Part shown: positions 1-11,400 of the stretch, piece after piece
How the letters are laid out: every line of letters starts with the position of its first letter
Position numbering within the stretch: the first letter of the stretch is position 1
Assembly (NCBI RefSeq): GCF_949628265.1
Contig: NC_088790.1
Coordinates: 29,578,545 to 29,642,544 of the forward strand
Direction: 5' to 3'
DNA length: 64,000 nucleotides
Source: Cloeon dipterum
Taxonomy: Eukaryota; Arthropoda; Insecta; Ephemeroptera; Baetidae
The notes under the pieces: model-generated
The model's database searches: none
Seen by the model: the letters and a program-made list of their open reading frames with translations, nothing else
Told to the model about the DNA's origin: nothing
Position numbers and translations under genes: made by a program

Positions 1-73
1 TCGATTTTTGAATTTCTTAATTAAATTTCGAGGACAGAGGATCAGACAAAAAAGAAGTTCATGCGTTAATTCA

Positions 74-499
74 CCAGTTGTGCTAGCCGCTAGTGTTTGA
101 AGCCACCAACAGATGGCGCCACCGTTTACTTTCGTAATAAATTTAATTTTTAAGTCATTTCCGCTGCAATTTCAGACTTAATCCTTCCACTGTGCATTCT
201 TCACTTATTTTTCTTCCTTTTGACGTGCTGAAAACCAAAATCAGTCCAGCCATTCGCCGTAGAAACGTTGGAAAATATTTTATATTTAAAAAAAATAGTT
301 TTTCAAGAATCGACGGCGATTGGCTGAACCGATTTTGGTTTTCAGCACGTCAAAAGAAAGTAAATTAAGTGAAGAATGCACAGTGGCAGGATTTAGTCTG
401 AAATCGCTGCGGAGAGTGCATTAAAATTGAATTTATTACCAAAGTATACGGTGGCGCCATCTTTTGGCGGCTTCAAACACTAAGGGCTTATACAACTCG
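74..499. repeat. MITE family A, copy 1 (foldback element)
   Basis: About 425 bp with inverted ends (ccagttg ... caactcg) and an inner inverted pair: a block containing ccattcgccgtagaaacg is followed, across a short A-rich loop, by its complement. The same arrangement recurs at 7968-8378, 12600-13022 and 33177-33603, and in degraded form at 31880-32170 and 60903-61221. No transposase is encoded; it is a non-autonomous DNA element. Confidence 0.8.
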
Positions 500-1518
500 C
501 TTTAAATTTTGATTATTGGAGTCAAAAATTAACAGAAATAAATCCCGGTTGTCATTCAGGAGAAATTGCGCCTGTTTATTAATCGGAGAGCTGACTGTGA
601 AAAATTATCTTCTAACAGCAACACATTTCGGCCAAATTTCCATCAAAGAATGTGTCTGTTATCAATCAAGGATGACTCTAAGAATATGTCCAAGCAAAAG
701 CTTTTACGGCTGCAAACGTATATTAGTGCTGAGCGGCGGACAAAGCCTATTATTAACGCGACAGGTGAAAACTGCATCTTAATCGAAGCGAAAACGAAAA
801 CACGCGATCCCGGACGGGGCCGCGCGCTGTAGAATTGTAGATGGAAAGAAAATAATATTCACAACAATCCGGCTGACTGGCTAAAAGGTTAATGCATGTC
901 ATGATTATTCCATTCCTCTCCTGACGAGAGAAGCAGGTTATTGGCCTGCTCCTTTGTGCATCGTCGAGATTGTTCGTTCCTTCCTTCGTTCGTCGGGGAG
1001 AAATTTTCTTTGCGCGCGCGGGGCACAAATAATAAATAAATAATCCGCCTTATTTCAAGAAGGAAACCCGCTTCCGTGACTGCAAATGCGCCTGGCCTTT
1101 TTTTCTTCCCAATTCGGCGGCGAAATACACGTAGTTGGTTTTGCAAGCGACAAACCCGATCGTGTGCAGTGAATTGATAATTTTTGCAACCGCCGCCGCC
1201 GCGTTGGGTTTCCTTTCGCGAGAGAGAGAGACAGGTGTAATGAGACGTTTTGTCGCGCCGAGACAGAATTTCACGCCTTGTTCAATCGCCAAAGGCGGAC
1301 AAAAACAATTGCAAAATAAATAAATAAATACATGGGCGCGCAGCAGTCGTGCCGTCACAGCCTGGAGACACCTTTTTCGCCTTTTGTTCGATTTTGTTTG
1401 CGAGAGTTAATTGAATTTGCGGACGAACAATTTGAGGTTTAAATTGATTCAGTGCATGAAACTGATTTTTATTAAAAAAAAAAATACCATTTTTGCTCCA
1501 AAACATCGTATTTTTAGC

Positions 1519-1702
1519 CGGGCTCACATTCGCAAAATCCCGCATTTTCTGCAATTTTGCGCATTTTGATTTAAGATAAAAATTCTCACGATGGTTGACC
1601 AAAATATATATTTTGCAAAATCAGTATAAAAGCCACCGGGATTAATTTGGAAAAAGTAATACATTTTTGCGCATTGAAAAATTGGCGAACCCTGATTTTT
1701 AG
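1519..1702. repeat. Repeat family B, short copy
   Basis: An AT-rich element whose right end reads ttggcgaaccctga, the complement of the agggttcgc start seen at 11389. Internal stretches (cgcaaaatcccgcatttt; cacgatggttgaccaaaa) match the copies at 11389-11742 and 24556-24830. It is non-coding. Confidence 0.55.
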
Positions 1703-1995
1703 GACTTTGCAAATCTTTTCCATGGGTTAATCTTTTAAAAAAGATCTCTTAGGTCAAAGTCAGGTAGTTTCAAGGAGAGATTTCGATCATTTTTAACGAT
1801 AATAAATTACAATCTGGAATTTCTCTTGGTCTCGCTTGGAATGGGTCTTCGCAGATCTTGATGGAATTTTGTGAAGGTATTGTCCTAGTGGAAAAGAAAG
1901 GCCAGATTTTCAAGAAATGCCTATTTTAGAGGGGCTCACAGTTTGAGATTTCTTTAATCGAGTTTTTCAGGGGATTTAAACTTTGGTTCTGGTTA

Positions 1996-2373
1996 AAGAC
2001 CGTCTTTGACGAATTTTCTGAGCCCACCAATCGATTCCTGAGGGTCGAATTAGATAGAGTGGATGTTTTTTCCGATTAAAAAGTGCAGCGCGACGTGCGA
2101 ACTTTTTTTCCCGCCAAAACAATCTGAATGCGAGAAGTGCGCATGCGTCAGAGCTGGCTGGATCTGACAACGAAGTCATTCTAACAGGCGGTCTCTCTGC
2201 AAATGCTTAAACCAGCTCTGACGCATGCGCACTTCTTGCATTCATATTGTTTTGGCGGGAAAAAAAGTTCGCACGTCGCGCTGGACTTATTGGTCAGCAA
2301 AAATGTTGACTTTACCTAATTCGACCCTCAGGAATCGATTGGTGGGCTCAGAAACTTCGTCAAAGACGGTCTT
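1996..2373. repeat. Long inverted repeat (MITE-like hairpin)
   Basis: The left arm (1996 to about 2159) runs from aagaccgtctttgacg through ctgagcccaccaatcgattc to cgcatgcgtcagagctgg. The right arm (about 2211-2373) is its near-complete reverse complement and ends in aaagacggtctt. The arms are about 160 nt each with a loop of about 50 nt. No other copy was noticed in this window. It has the structure of a foldback non-autonomous transposon and no coding capacity. Confidence 0.8.
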
Positions 2374-3923
2374 CAAGATAAATTAATATTTATTCCAAAC
2401 TGTTATGAATTTGAAAAAATAATAACAGCAGTTTTCGAGCCGGAGCAATGTGACTTTGCGATTTTAATTGGTCTGGTTGCAAAGGTCATGGGTGCGCGCA
2501 CGGAAGAGAAAATTATTATTTGAGGTCTCACGCAGCCGAGAGCTGTAGCTCTCGCAGGGAATTCTCATCGCGATGTGCCAATTAATCAGCACAATTAATC
2601 CGCACCTGGCCGAGTTCTGCGTGCCATGCCATTCTCGAGTCGCTCACTCTCATCTCGTCGCTGTTTTTGTTTTGGACACTCGCCCAGCTAGGCCAATTAT
2701 TTCTCGCTCACCCTTTTGAACACTCGAGAACGAGATGCCAAGCGGGATGATTATTTAATTTTGGCAGCCGTTTCTTGAGAGAAATAAATGATAATGCAGT
2801 TCTGGACAGCACAAAAACTCGCTTTTCCCATGTCTAATCGCGTGGCTGCAGGGAGATTTGTTTGTGTTTCAATCTACACGTCGTTTTTGCCGTTTGTTGT
2901 GATGGGTGATGGATTTATATCCTTTTTTGCCTATTTTTCATTTAACAACACAGCTGACCGTGAAATCAAGTCAGCTGTTTTTACGCATACCGGCCAGCGT
3001 GGAGTTTTATGCATGATTTAAAACATTCAAATTATAATTGAATAAATAAAATTAAAACAGATTTATTTCAAATTTTTCTTAGTAAAAAAGAGTGTTGAGA
3101 GCATACTTTTTTCAATTCTTAAACGTGCAGAGAGTGCAAAGAATCGGAATAAATTTATCATAGGATGAACTCAATAATTAATTTAGTTATGAATCGGTTC
3201 GGCTTCGTAAATTGGAAATTTGGGACGATCTGAGCGACTGTTTTGTATTTAGACTCCATCTGCACAAATCGCGTAATGTTTTAGAGCCACATTTCAAACC
3301 GAATAAAATAATTTTAGTGGTTATTTTTATTGCAAAGATTTTTAAAATTGTGTGACGCACCGTCAAATGCACTTTGCTGCTTAATTATATTAGAAAGATG
3401 ATTTTATATTAATTTAAAAAATTTATTTTTAAGTCAAATAGAGCAAAAAACCAATGAATTGAATGTTTTAAAATTTAAATCCTAAGAAATTTCAACCCCT
3501 ATATTTGCAAAAATTTTAACCAGAAACAAATTCCTTATTTTAAATTATTTTCTATAAAATTTAATTGTTAAAAATAATCTATTTTATTATTTATTAATTT
3601 ATTACTAATATTTATTGTTATTATTTTATTAAAAAATAATTTAAATTCTCCAAGGGCACCATCATAAATTATTTCAATGGTGATAATACTCTTTTTTTCC
3701 CAAAGAAGTGCTAGCAAAAAATATAATCCGTCTCAATATTTTTTAAAACGACTAACTGGAGCATAAAGCCATTAATTCTCAGTAAAAACGTCTTAAATTT
3801 TCAAAACCTCGTTATTTTTTAAACGTTTAACTTTAGTTCCTCATTGGAATTTGCAACAAAAAACGACCTGAATTTACTATCATCATTATTCTGACCCTGT
3901 TCGATTTTTGTCACTCTTCTTAG

Positions 3924-6900
3924 GTGGAGACATTCAATGGGGAAAACGTGCAGCTGGTGAGACTGAGAAACCCGACTGGCGTGGGCAGCGAGTACGTCGG
4001 CGCGTGGAGCAGGGACTCGGCCGAGTGGGACGAGGTGCCCATGGACGAGCGGGAAAGACTGTCCAGCCTCGGCGACGGAGAATTCTGGTTCGTATGCACC
4101 GCGCGTCTCTCATCCTCCTCCTCCCAGGTGCAAATCTAAAACTATAATATGGCTTTTTTGATAGGATATCGTATTCGGACTTTGTGAAAACGTTCTCGCA
4201 CCTGGAGGTGGTGCACTTGGACAGCGACACGAGCAGAGACGAGCCGTCGCTGCACCACCGCAGCACTTGGCAGATGAAATTGTACCAGGGCACGTGGCAA
4301 CGAGGCGTCAGCGCCGGGGGATGCAGAAATAATACAGGTAGGATCACTTAAAAATAAAACAGCAGGGCTGCTGGTTAGTTTTAAACAAAAAATATTAACT
4401 GGACATATTATTTTATCAAAATATTCTGCAAATTACAGTGATAGAGAGACTAATTTTAAAGTTATTTCCCGAATAATTATTTACTGTGTTGTTTTTTCGT
4501 GATTTTCAAAGGAAGATATAAACAGAAAATAAAAATTGATATTTTTACCACTTTTGAGCGAGAATTAGGATCAAAAAAAGCTTTTATTATTAGTTCACTG
4601 TAAATTGTTTGCAACTCTAAATGAAATTCACAGAAGGTCCCACATTTAAATGTCATAAGAGGATAAAAATTTGGATTTAATTAGTTCTACAGCTGCTGTG
4701 GATGTTACCCGTATAAAAATATCACCATATCCGCGAATTGCGCCGCAAAACACGAGCAATCGACGTGTGTGTTTTCAAGTCAGAACCTTGCCCATAGAAT
4801 AATTAAAAGAAAAATAAATCCAAAAGGATTAAAATTCCGGGCGGAGGCAGCAAAGGTTCTTAAAATACGGCAATACTGAAAATATTTGGTTTTTCACTCT
4901 ACAGCCAATAGCAGCCGAGTTATTAATTTTCAAAATTGAAAAAAACGTGATTTGTAACATTCCATACTTTTGTTTTTGGGGCCCAGGCGGGGCCCTGTGG
5001 GCTGGACGGCGCCGATTCAATTACCAATCGACGCCCCTTGGTGATGCGCGTCCGCCCATGTGCGGTTTTTTTCAAAATCGAACCAGTTCCCGAATTTTAG
5101 AACGAATTTTTTTACCAATTTTATGAAAAAGTCCAATTTTAAAAAATAACGTACCGTAAAACAGATTTTTCCCAGGCTTGAAGGGCCCAAGGGTTGAAAG
5201 CCTCTTGTTTAAGATGAATACTACGCACAAATTATGTTCAAGGTTTAGAAGGCGCTCCATTTTTAGTGTTGAATTTTTTTATTGCTGCGGTCTTTATCAC
5301 TTAATACCTGTTTTGCTAATTTTAAACGCAAGATTTGCCAAGAGTTGTACTAATTTGCATACTATTTTGGAGCAAAACAAAAGACAGAACTTCCTCGTTT
5401 TAATTTTTTTCGTTTTTAACTTTAACGAATTATTTCCTGATTTACGTTTCATTTAATTACTCTTTTATATTTTTTTAAATTTTATCTTTTTAAGATAGGG
5501 AGCAGGGTACACTGAAAGTTTTTATTCTGTTCTTTTCATAATAACGTTTAAGAAATTAGTTTCAATTATATTTTAAGCTGAGGAAAATTAAATTTCAAAT
5601 TGTCATGAAAACATCTCATTGAAGCAAAAACGTGCAAAATTGTATTTACTGATTTGAATTGGTCCAAAAACTGCTTGAAAATGTTAAAAAAACATGTACA
5701 GCTTTTCCGTTAAATTTCTAGCCCTGATAATTTTTAAATTCTCGAATAATCCACAACCAAAATAAAATTTAATTCTTTCAGACACTTTCCACATCAACCC
5801 TCAACTGCAGCTCATCCTGAGTGACATGCAGGAAGTGGTCGTCTCCCTTAACCAACACAGCGTCATGGAGCCAAAGGTAACAAAAATAAATCCTTAAAAT
5901 AAATTAACTAAACCCTAAAATTTTCAGGTAATTGGCTTTACCGCGTATCCCCTGCCCAAGAACTCGACAGAAACGATAAACAGGAGTTTCTTCAAGAAGA
6001 ACAAATCACTCATCAACTCACAGTACACAAACAGCAGACAGGTTTGTACAAAATATAAAAATAAAAATCTCAATTAATTAATTAATTAATCAGGTGAGTC
6101 ACCGGTGTCAGCTGGAGCAGGGCAGCTACCTGATCGTGCCGACGACCTTTGAGCCCGGCCAGGAGTCCAACTTCACCCTCAGGGTGTACTCCAGCAAGCC
6201 CCTCAAGCTCAAGTAAAAATTTGAATTAATAGAATTTGAGCCGTTTAATTTATTTTTTATTAATTTGTTAGAATCATGGACACGACGCCGCAATTAGTCA
6301 AATCGCCAATCCTGAAGGCGCCGCCGACGCTGGACGGCAAGAGTTTTAGTCAGTACGAAGCCGTGTTCCTGCAGCTCGCCGACGAGCACAGGACGGTGAA
6401 CGCGTTCGAGCTGCAGGAACTGCTTGACGCCTGCCTCCCAAACGGTTAGATTTTTTTAATTAATTCATTTGAATGCTGGAGATAATTTTTATTTTATTAA
6501 TTCCAGATTATATAAAAAGCTGTGCGTCCATGGAGGTCTGCAGACAAGTTGTCCTGGCGCTAGACGTATCCTTTTCCAAGAAAAAAATAATTATTAATTC
6601 GGTGGTTAATTTTTTTTAGAGCATCAATCGTAAGAAATTTTAGAGCAAAATCAGTGAAAATTATAAGTGTTGAGTAAAAAAATTATTGTAAACATTTTTT
6701 GTGATATTTAAGACGTAAAAAGACCTTATTTTTTTATATCAGTCCCCTAAAATTGTCCTAAGAGGCACGTGTGGACTTAAATTAAATTTTGAAACTTATT
6801 TTCTCTTTAATTTTTAAAACATTTAAATTCAAAACTTAAAAATTCATTCGTATTTTTTATTTTTGCAAAATATTTTATTGAGCATTTTTGTTATTATTTT

Positions 6901-7657
6901 GTTATAACATATTTTTTTAATTCTAAGGTTGTCTCAAAGCCACCGAAAAAAATTGGTAATCAATATTTCGGTAATTTTAAGGAAACAAAAAATGCGTTTT
7001 TATTTTCATTCTATTCACAACTGTAAAACTTATCCTTTATTTAATTGTAAATTTCCACCTACAAAATTTACTCTTCATCATTCTGTAATTTTAAATACAA
7101 AAAATCTCGATTTTCCTTGACCACTCGGCTTAGAATTCAGGATCAGGCCGGCTAAAGTTTTCCGACTTCAAGGACCTGATGTGCAGCTTGAAATCCTGGC
7201 AGGCGGCATTCAAGAGCCACACGAAAGAAAAAACGGGAATCTTAAAGGCTGAAAGACTACGAGATGCTCTCAACGATGTCGGTAAGTCCGATTGAAATTC
7301 AAACCTCTTGATGTCCTCTTAATTATTTAATTAATTTAATTCAGGCTTCCAAATGAACGCTGATGCCCTGTCTATTTTAATCCTGCGTTATATGAGGAAA
7401 GACGGCACCCTGAGATTCGGCGACTTTGTCTCAGCAATTTTGCACCTGAGTGTTGCCTTCAGTGAGTATTTGTTAAAATTCAAAAATTAAAAATTATTGA
7501 ATAATTTTTTTCTACAGATATTTTTGACTCTAAGGATCCTCTGCAAAACGGCAGCATTAAACTTACTCTCTCTGAGGTAAAGATTATTTTGGAGATTTTA
7601 ATTTTAATTATTAATTTTTTAATATTTCAGTGGCTCAAGACATCCCTGACTTGCTGA
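3924..7657 (+). CDS. Calpain (3' part: end of protease core, domain III, penta-EF-hand)
   Basis: Calpains are cytosolic Ca2+-dependent cysteine proteases. Eleven exons give 415 residues: 3924-4087, 4165-4337, 5782-5876, 5928-6041, 6094-6212, 6272-6444, 6507-6565, 7134-7281, 7345-7461, 7518-7576, 7631-7657 (tga). Residues 1-60 are the end of protease subdomain C2 (LVRLRNPTG, GAW, EW, DGEFW, SDF), including the family's catalytic Asn. Residues of roughly 70-220 form the beta-sandwich domain III, and the rest is the penta-EF-hand domain, with one good Ca2+ loop (DNSGSGRLKFSDF). The Cys and His parts of the triad are missing; their exons should lie before position 1. Two oddities: RNPTG replaces the usual RNPWG, and the next EF loop (KEKTGILKAERL) lacks the usual acidic ligands. 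An AATAAA follows at about 7878. Confidence 0.85.
4965..5080. repeat. Repeat family C, minus orientation, in calpain intron
   Basis: A G+C-rich block (ggggcccaggcggggccc ... cgacgccccttgg) in the AT-rich 1.4 kb intron 4338-5781. Its reverse complement matches blocks at 28690-29010, 41820-42080 and 46380-46700, which share the core aaggggcatcgactgg followed by ggcccatagggcccc. It is a dispersed non-coding repeat. Confidence 0.6.
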
Positions 7658-8401
7658 TAAAGGTCAAACCCTAGAATTACGTCCTACAACTTGTATTATA
7701 TGTAATTTTGCAGAATTTCGACGACGCATCCCCTTTGTTATGTTGAAACTCAAGTGATATCCAATATTTCCTTTTGGAATGTAAATACGATAGGCAGTGA
7801 CACGTTTTAAGGAAAACGGCTGTAACATGACACACACGTTAAATATAGAAATAAATATAAATTCTGTGTACATATTAAATAAAATATTTTGGGTATATCA
7901 TACAATATGCGTTTATTATAAACATTAATTCTAATTTGTATACAATATGCTAGACATAAATTACAAAGAGTTGCATAAACTCTCAGTGTTCGAAGCCAGG
8001 AACAGATGGCACCACTGTATAATTTAGTAATAAATTTAATTTTAATGCACTTCCGCTGCGATTTCAGACTCAATCCTGCTAATTGTGAATTCTTCACTAA
8101 ATTTACTTTCTTTTGACGTGCTGAAAATCAAAATCAGTCCAGCCATTCGCCGTAGAAACGTCGGAAAAGATTTTTTTATTTCAAAAAATAGCTTTTCTCG
8201 ATTCTACGGCGATTGGCTGAACCGATTTTGGTTTTCAGCACGTCAAAATCAAGCATATTAAGTGAAGAATTCACAATTAGCAGGATTTAGTATGAAATCG
8301 CAGTGGAAGTGACTTAAAAATTAAATTTATTACTAAAGTATACGGTGGTGCCATCTGTTGGTGGTTTATACAACTGGAGAGTTGCACTTCTGAATATAAT
8401 T
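7658..8401. other. Convergent 3' spacer between calpain and CRAL-TRIO gene
   Basis: This is the 3' UTR side of two genes that face each other. The calpain poly(A) signal (AATAAA, about 7878) lies here. The rest is mainly MITE copy A2. On the minus strand an AATAAA (plus-strand tttatt at about 8326-8331) lies inside the MITE, about 70 nt past the CRAL-TRIO stop codon, and is the nearest candidate poly(A) signal for that gene. Confidence 0.6.
7968..8378. repeat. MITE family A, copy 2
   Basis: The inverted ends (agttgcataaac ... gtttatacaactgg) and the inner inverted pair around ccattcgccgtagaaacg match copies at 74-499 and 12600-13022. It ends 24 bp from the CRAL-TRIO stop codon, so it must lie in that gene's 3' UTR or directly at its end. 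Confidence 0.85.
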
Positions 8402-11400
8402 TCAATCCACTTCGAGTTTTCTGAAGCTGCCGTTGATTCCGAAGACTGCGGCGTTGGAGCAGCTCGTCTCCTGACTCGCAATCGCGGACACGGCACCCTG
8501 ACGCGCTTTTTCGCTGAACATCTGCAGGTCGACCTTCATCAGGTCGTTCGCCAACAGCTTTTCCCTCCTCTCTTTCAGCTCCGTTTTCCACAAACCTTTA
8601 ATAGGGAATTGTAATTAAAAAAAAAATAATAACCTGGCGCCCACACTTACGAATCATTTCTGCTTGAGGAATTTCCCCTCCGTACTCCGCGGGTAAAAGC
8701 TTTTTGTCCACTATAGAATAAGCGTCTTCCACATTCGTGAAGAGCTGAGAATTCATACATTTTGTTCGTTTAGTGGAATTTTTATTAAATAATCGTAACA
8801 CTACTTGCCTTCACTCTGTCCCTCATTTTCGGGGAGACCAGCGACATTCCCCAGTCGACCGCGAATTTGACGGCAGGGTTCACGTTAAAACCTATGATTA
8901 ATTTGTGCCGCATCGGAAGCGTGCTCTGAAAACAAAATAAAATTAATGTAATTAAGAAATTATTGAAAATTCATATTTTTAAAAATTAAATTTAAAATCT
9001 GTTTGGCCCCTTTCAGACAAACTTATTTTAATTCGCAAAACTTCAATTTCATGAATGTACTTCAGAGCTTGATCTTAATTTTTTAATTACAAAATTTTAA
9101 CCATGACTCGCAATTGGGTAGGATAAAGAATAAAAGGCTCGCACGTGACGGATTCTTGACACAATTTTCACTGGGAGTATGCAAATAACAAAAGGGCTGT
9201 GAAGTGAAGATGAATTCTTTTTTATTTTATGAGCTTTAACCATGCAAAAGTAAACCAGTTGAACCTTTAAAATTATTAATGTCATTTTCGTTTAATTTTA
9301 GTCGCAAAATATGTTTCCAGCAATAAAATTGAAATTTTATTTTTACTATTTAATTTGTCGAATAAAAAGCCAACCAACAAAAATGCCACAAAAACCAAGT
9401 TGAATATATTATTGCATTGTTCTTATAAAAGGCTTTTTTAAAATTTATACACAGAAATAAATTAAAATCCAGCAAGTATTGCTCGTTTTAAAAATAAAAA
9501 TAATTGTACTGTTTATATAAGCTTTGAGATGAGTTGTGTGCGTGATTTCTGTATGACATTCTTTAGTAAATTGGTTAACTGATTTTGAAATATATAGTTC
9601 AGGCCCTTTTTGTGCTTTGAACGTTTGAACCGCCAGCGCATTTTGTGCGTGATGTTGGGGAGCATGGGGGTGGGAAGTTTATTCTCCCTTGCGCTCTCAA
9701 TATATTTCGTCAGTTTCGTGGAACAGGAGCAAGAGCAAACACTTATAGTAGCTGCGTCTCCTGTGTGCCGGCCGACTCCCTCAACCCTCAACGCCAACTC
9801 ACAACCACGAACAAGTAGGTTTTTATCGCATTTAATTTTATGTTTTGCTTCAGCTCTTTGTTCATAGCAAAAACCAAAAATTTTATATGCTTATTTTGCT
9901 TTTAATCGCAGAAAAATCATCATTCAACTTGGCAAAAGAGTAAAACTTCAGCTTGTTTTTTATTTGTAATTTTAGAGGGAATTTTTGTGCCGGTTAAAAT
10001 TTTGTTTCAATGCTGCTTGATATTTATTTAACAGGTAGAAAAAAATTGTTAAATTAAATCAGTCCTTTTTCGAATCTAGAGATAAAATCAAGGCCTCTTT
10101 TGAACTCAATGTTTTTCTAAATTAGTCAACGCTTAACAAATTTGAGTTAAAAATATAGTAAAAATGCTCGAGAATTTTATTCCAAAAACTGCGTGAGCGG
10201 GCGAGCAAGCGATCGGCCTGCCTATTGTCTCTTTTTCACAGCCTCGATTCCTTTCCTTCTCGAACACATGCGTGCTCTGCCTCAAATGCCTCAATTTTTC
10301 ACGGTCAGCTCCCTTGTAAATAAACAGGCGATTTCTCCTGAACGACCGCTGCATCCCCTGGATTTTTATTCTGTCAACTTTTGGAATAAAATCAGTCCTT
10401 TTTCGAATTCAAGGCCTCTTTTGACTCTCCACAAATATTTATCAAATACATGCTGTTCGCTATTTAATTTTAAAATCATCGCTGGCCAATTCTTCAATTT
10501 TTCTCCGCGTCAAAGCAGTAACACGTGCGTGAAAAAAATGCAGGTGGGTGCACCTGACCAAAGCAACAAAAGACCGACCGAGAGAGCATGCAGGCAGGTT
10601 TCCCGTCGGGGGGCAGGAGAGCGCTCAATAGGGTATTTTTGTAAACAACGCAGTTGTATTCACTGACCACCCCGAAGGCCAAAAGAAAAAATTGATAATA
10701 ATGTTCACCTGCTCGGACCGGCCATTGGCCTTTTGCATCATTATTTACCACCGAAATATTTCGTCGTACACCTGAGGGGTGACGAGTTAAAAGAGCTACA
10801 GCGCCGAGTTGCCTTTTCTTTTTAGTTCTGATCGGCAGGGAAACAAAATTGAGTCACGATTTTCCTGCAGCAGAGCCGAAAACAAATAAAATCTCGGGTC
10901 TTGTTATCTTTAAACCCTGATATAATTTTTTGTTTCACATCGGCACTGCAATTATAATATTTTTAAAAGCGCCGCTTGGACCGACCGCGCGGCTGCTCCT
11001 TTCGCCCTGACCAACCAAGAATCGCGACCTGGAGAAGTACAGCGAGCCTCGCGATTTTAAATTTTGGCCGAGTACCGTCGGGTAAGTGTGCTTGAAATGG
11101 CTGAAAATGCCCGCTAAAAACCATGCGCTGCCGAAAGAGCGAATAGTTAAGCAACGGCGCCGGCAAAACACGTATAGAAACAGTCCTGAAGCAATTCGGT
11201 TACAGGCCAAGGTTTAAAATCGTCGTCGCCATAAATTGTTAAATATGCCACAAATTGAATGCTGGCATTTAAAGTCACCGCGAGTCCCAAAATTTGCCAG
11301 TGTGCGCGGCGTCTGAGACTTTTTATCATTAATTCAGCTCAAAAATATGATTAAATTGGAACAATTGCTCGATTTACTTGCCTAACAGGGTTCGCAAAAA

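Larger units (their letters stand above)
1..3923. other. Upstream region without recognisable gene
   Basis: No exon with family similarity was found on either strand in this 3.9 kb stretch. It holds a MITE-like hairpin (about 74-499), a degraded copy of a second repeat (about 1519-1702) and a long perfect-looking inverted repeat (1996-2373). The segments 780-1350 and 2440-2780 are richer in G+C than their surroundings and could be promoter or 5' UTR sequence, but nothing decides this. Because the calpain gene that starts at 3924 begins mid-protein, this stretch is most likely one of its introns, with the earlier exons before position 1. Confidence 0.5.

Noticed and set aside
10193-10666. 157-codon plus-strand frame in the CRAL-TRIO intron
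   Set aside because: No domain, unusual composition, no good splice context, and it contains one of the two short duplicated units; probably chance.
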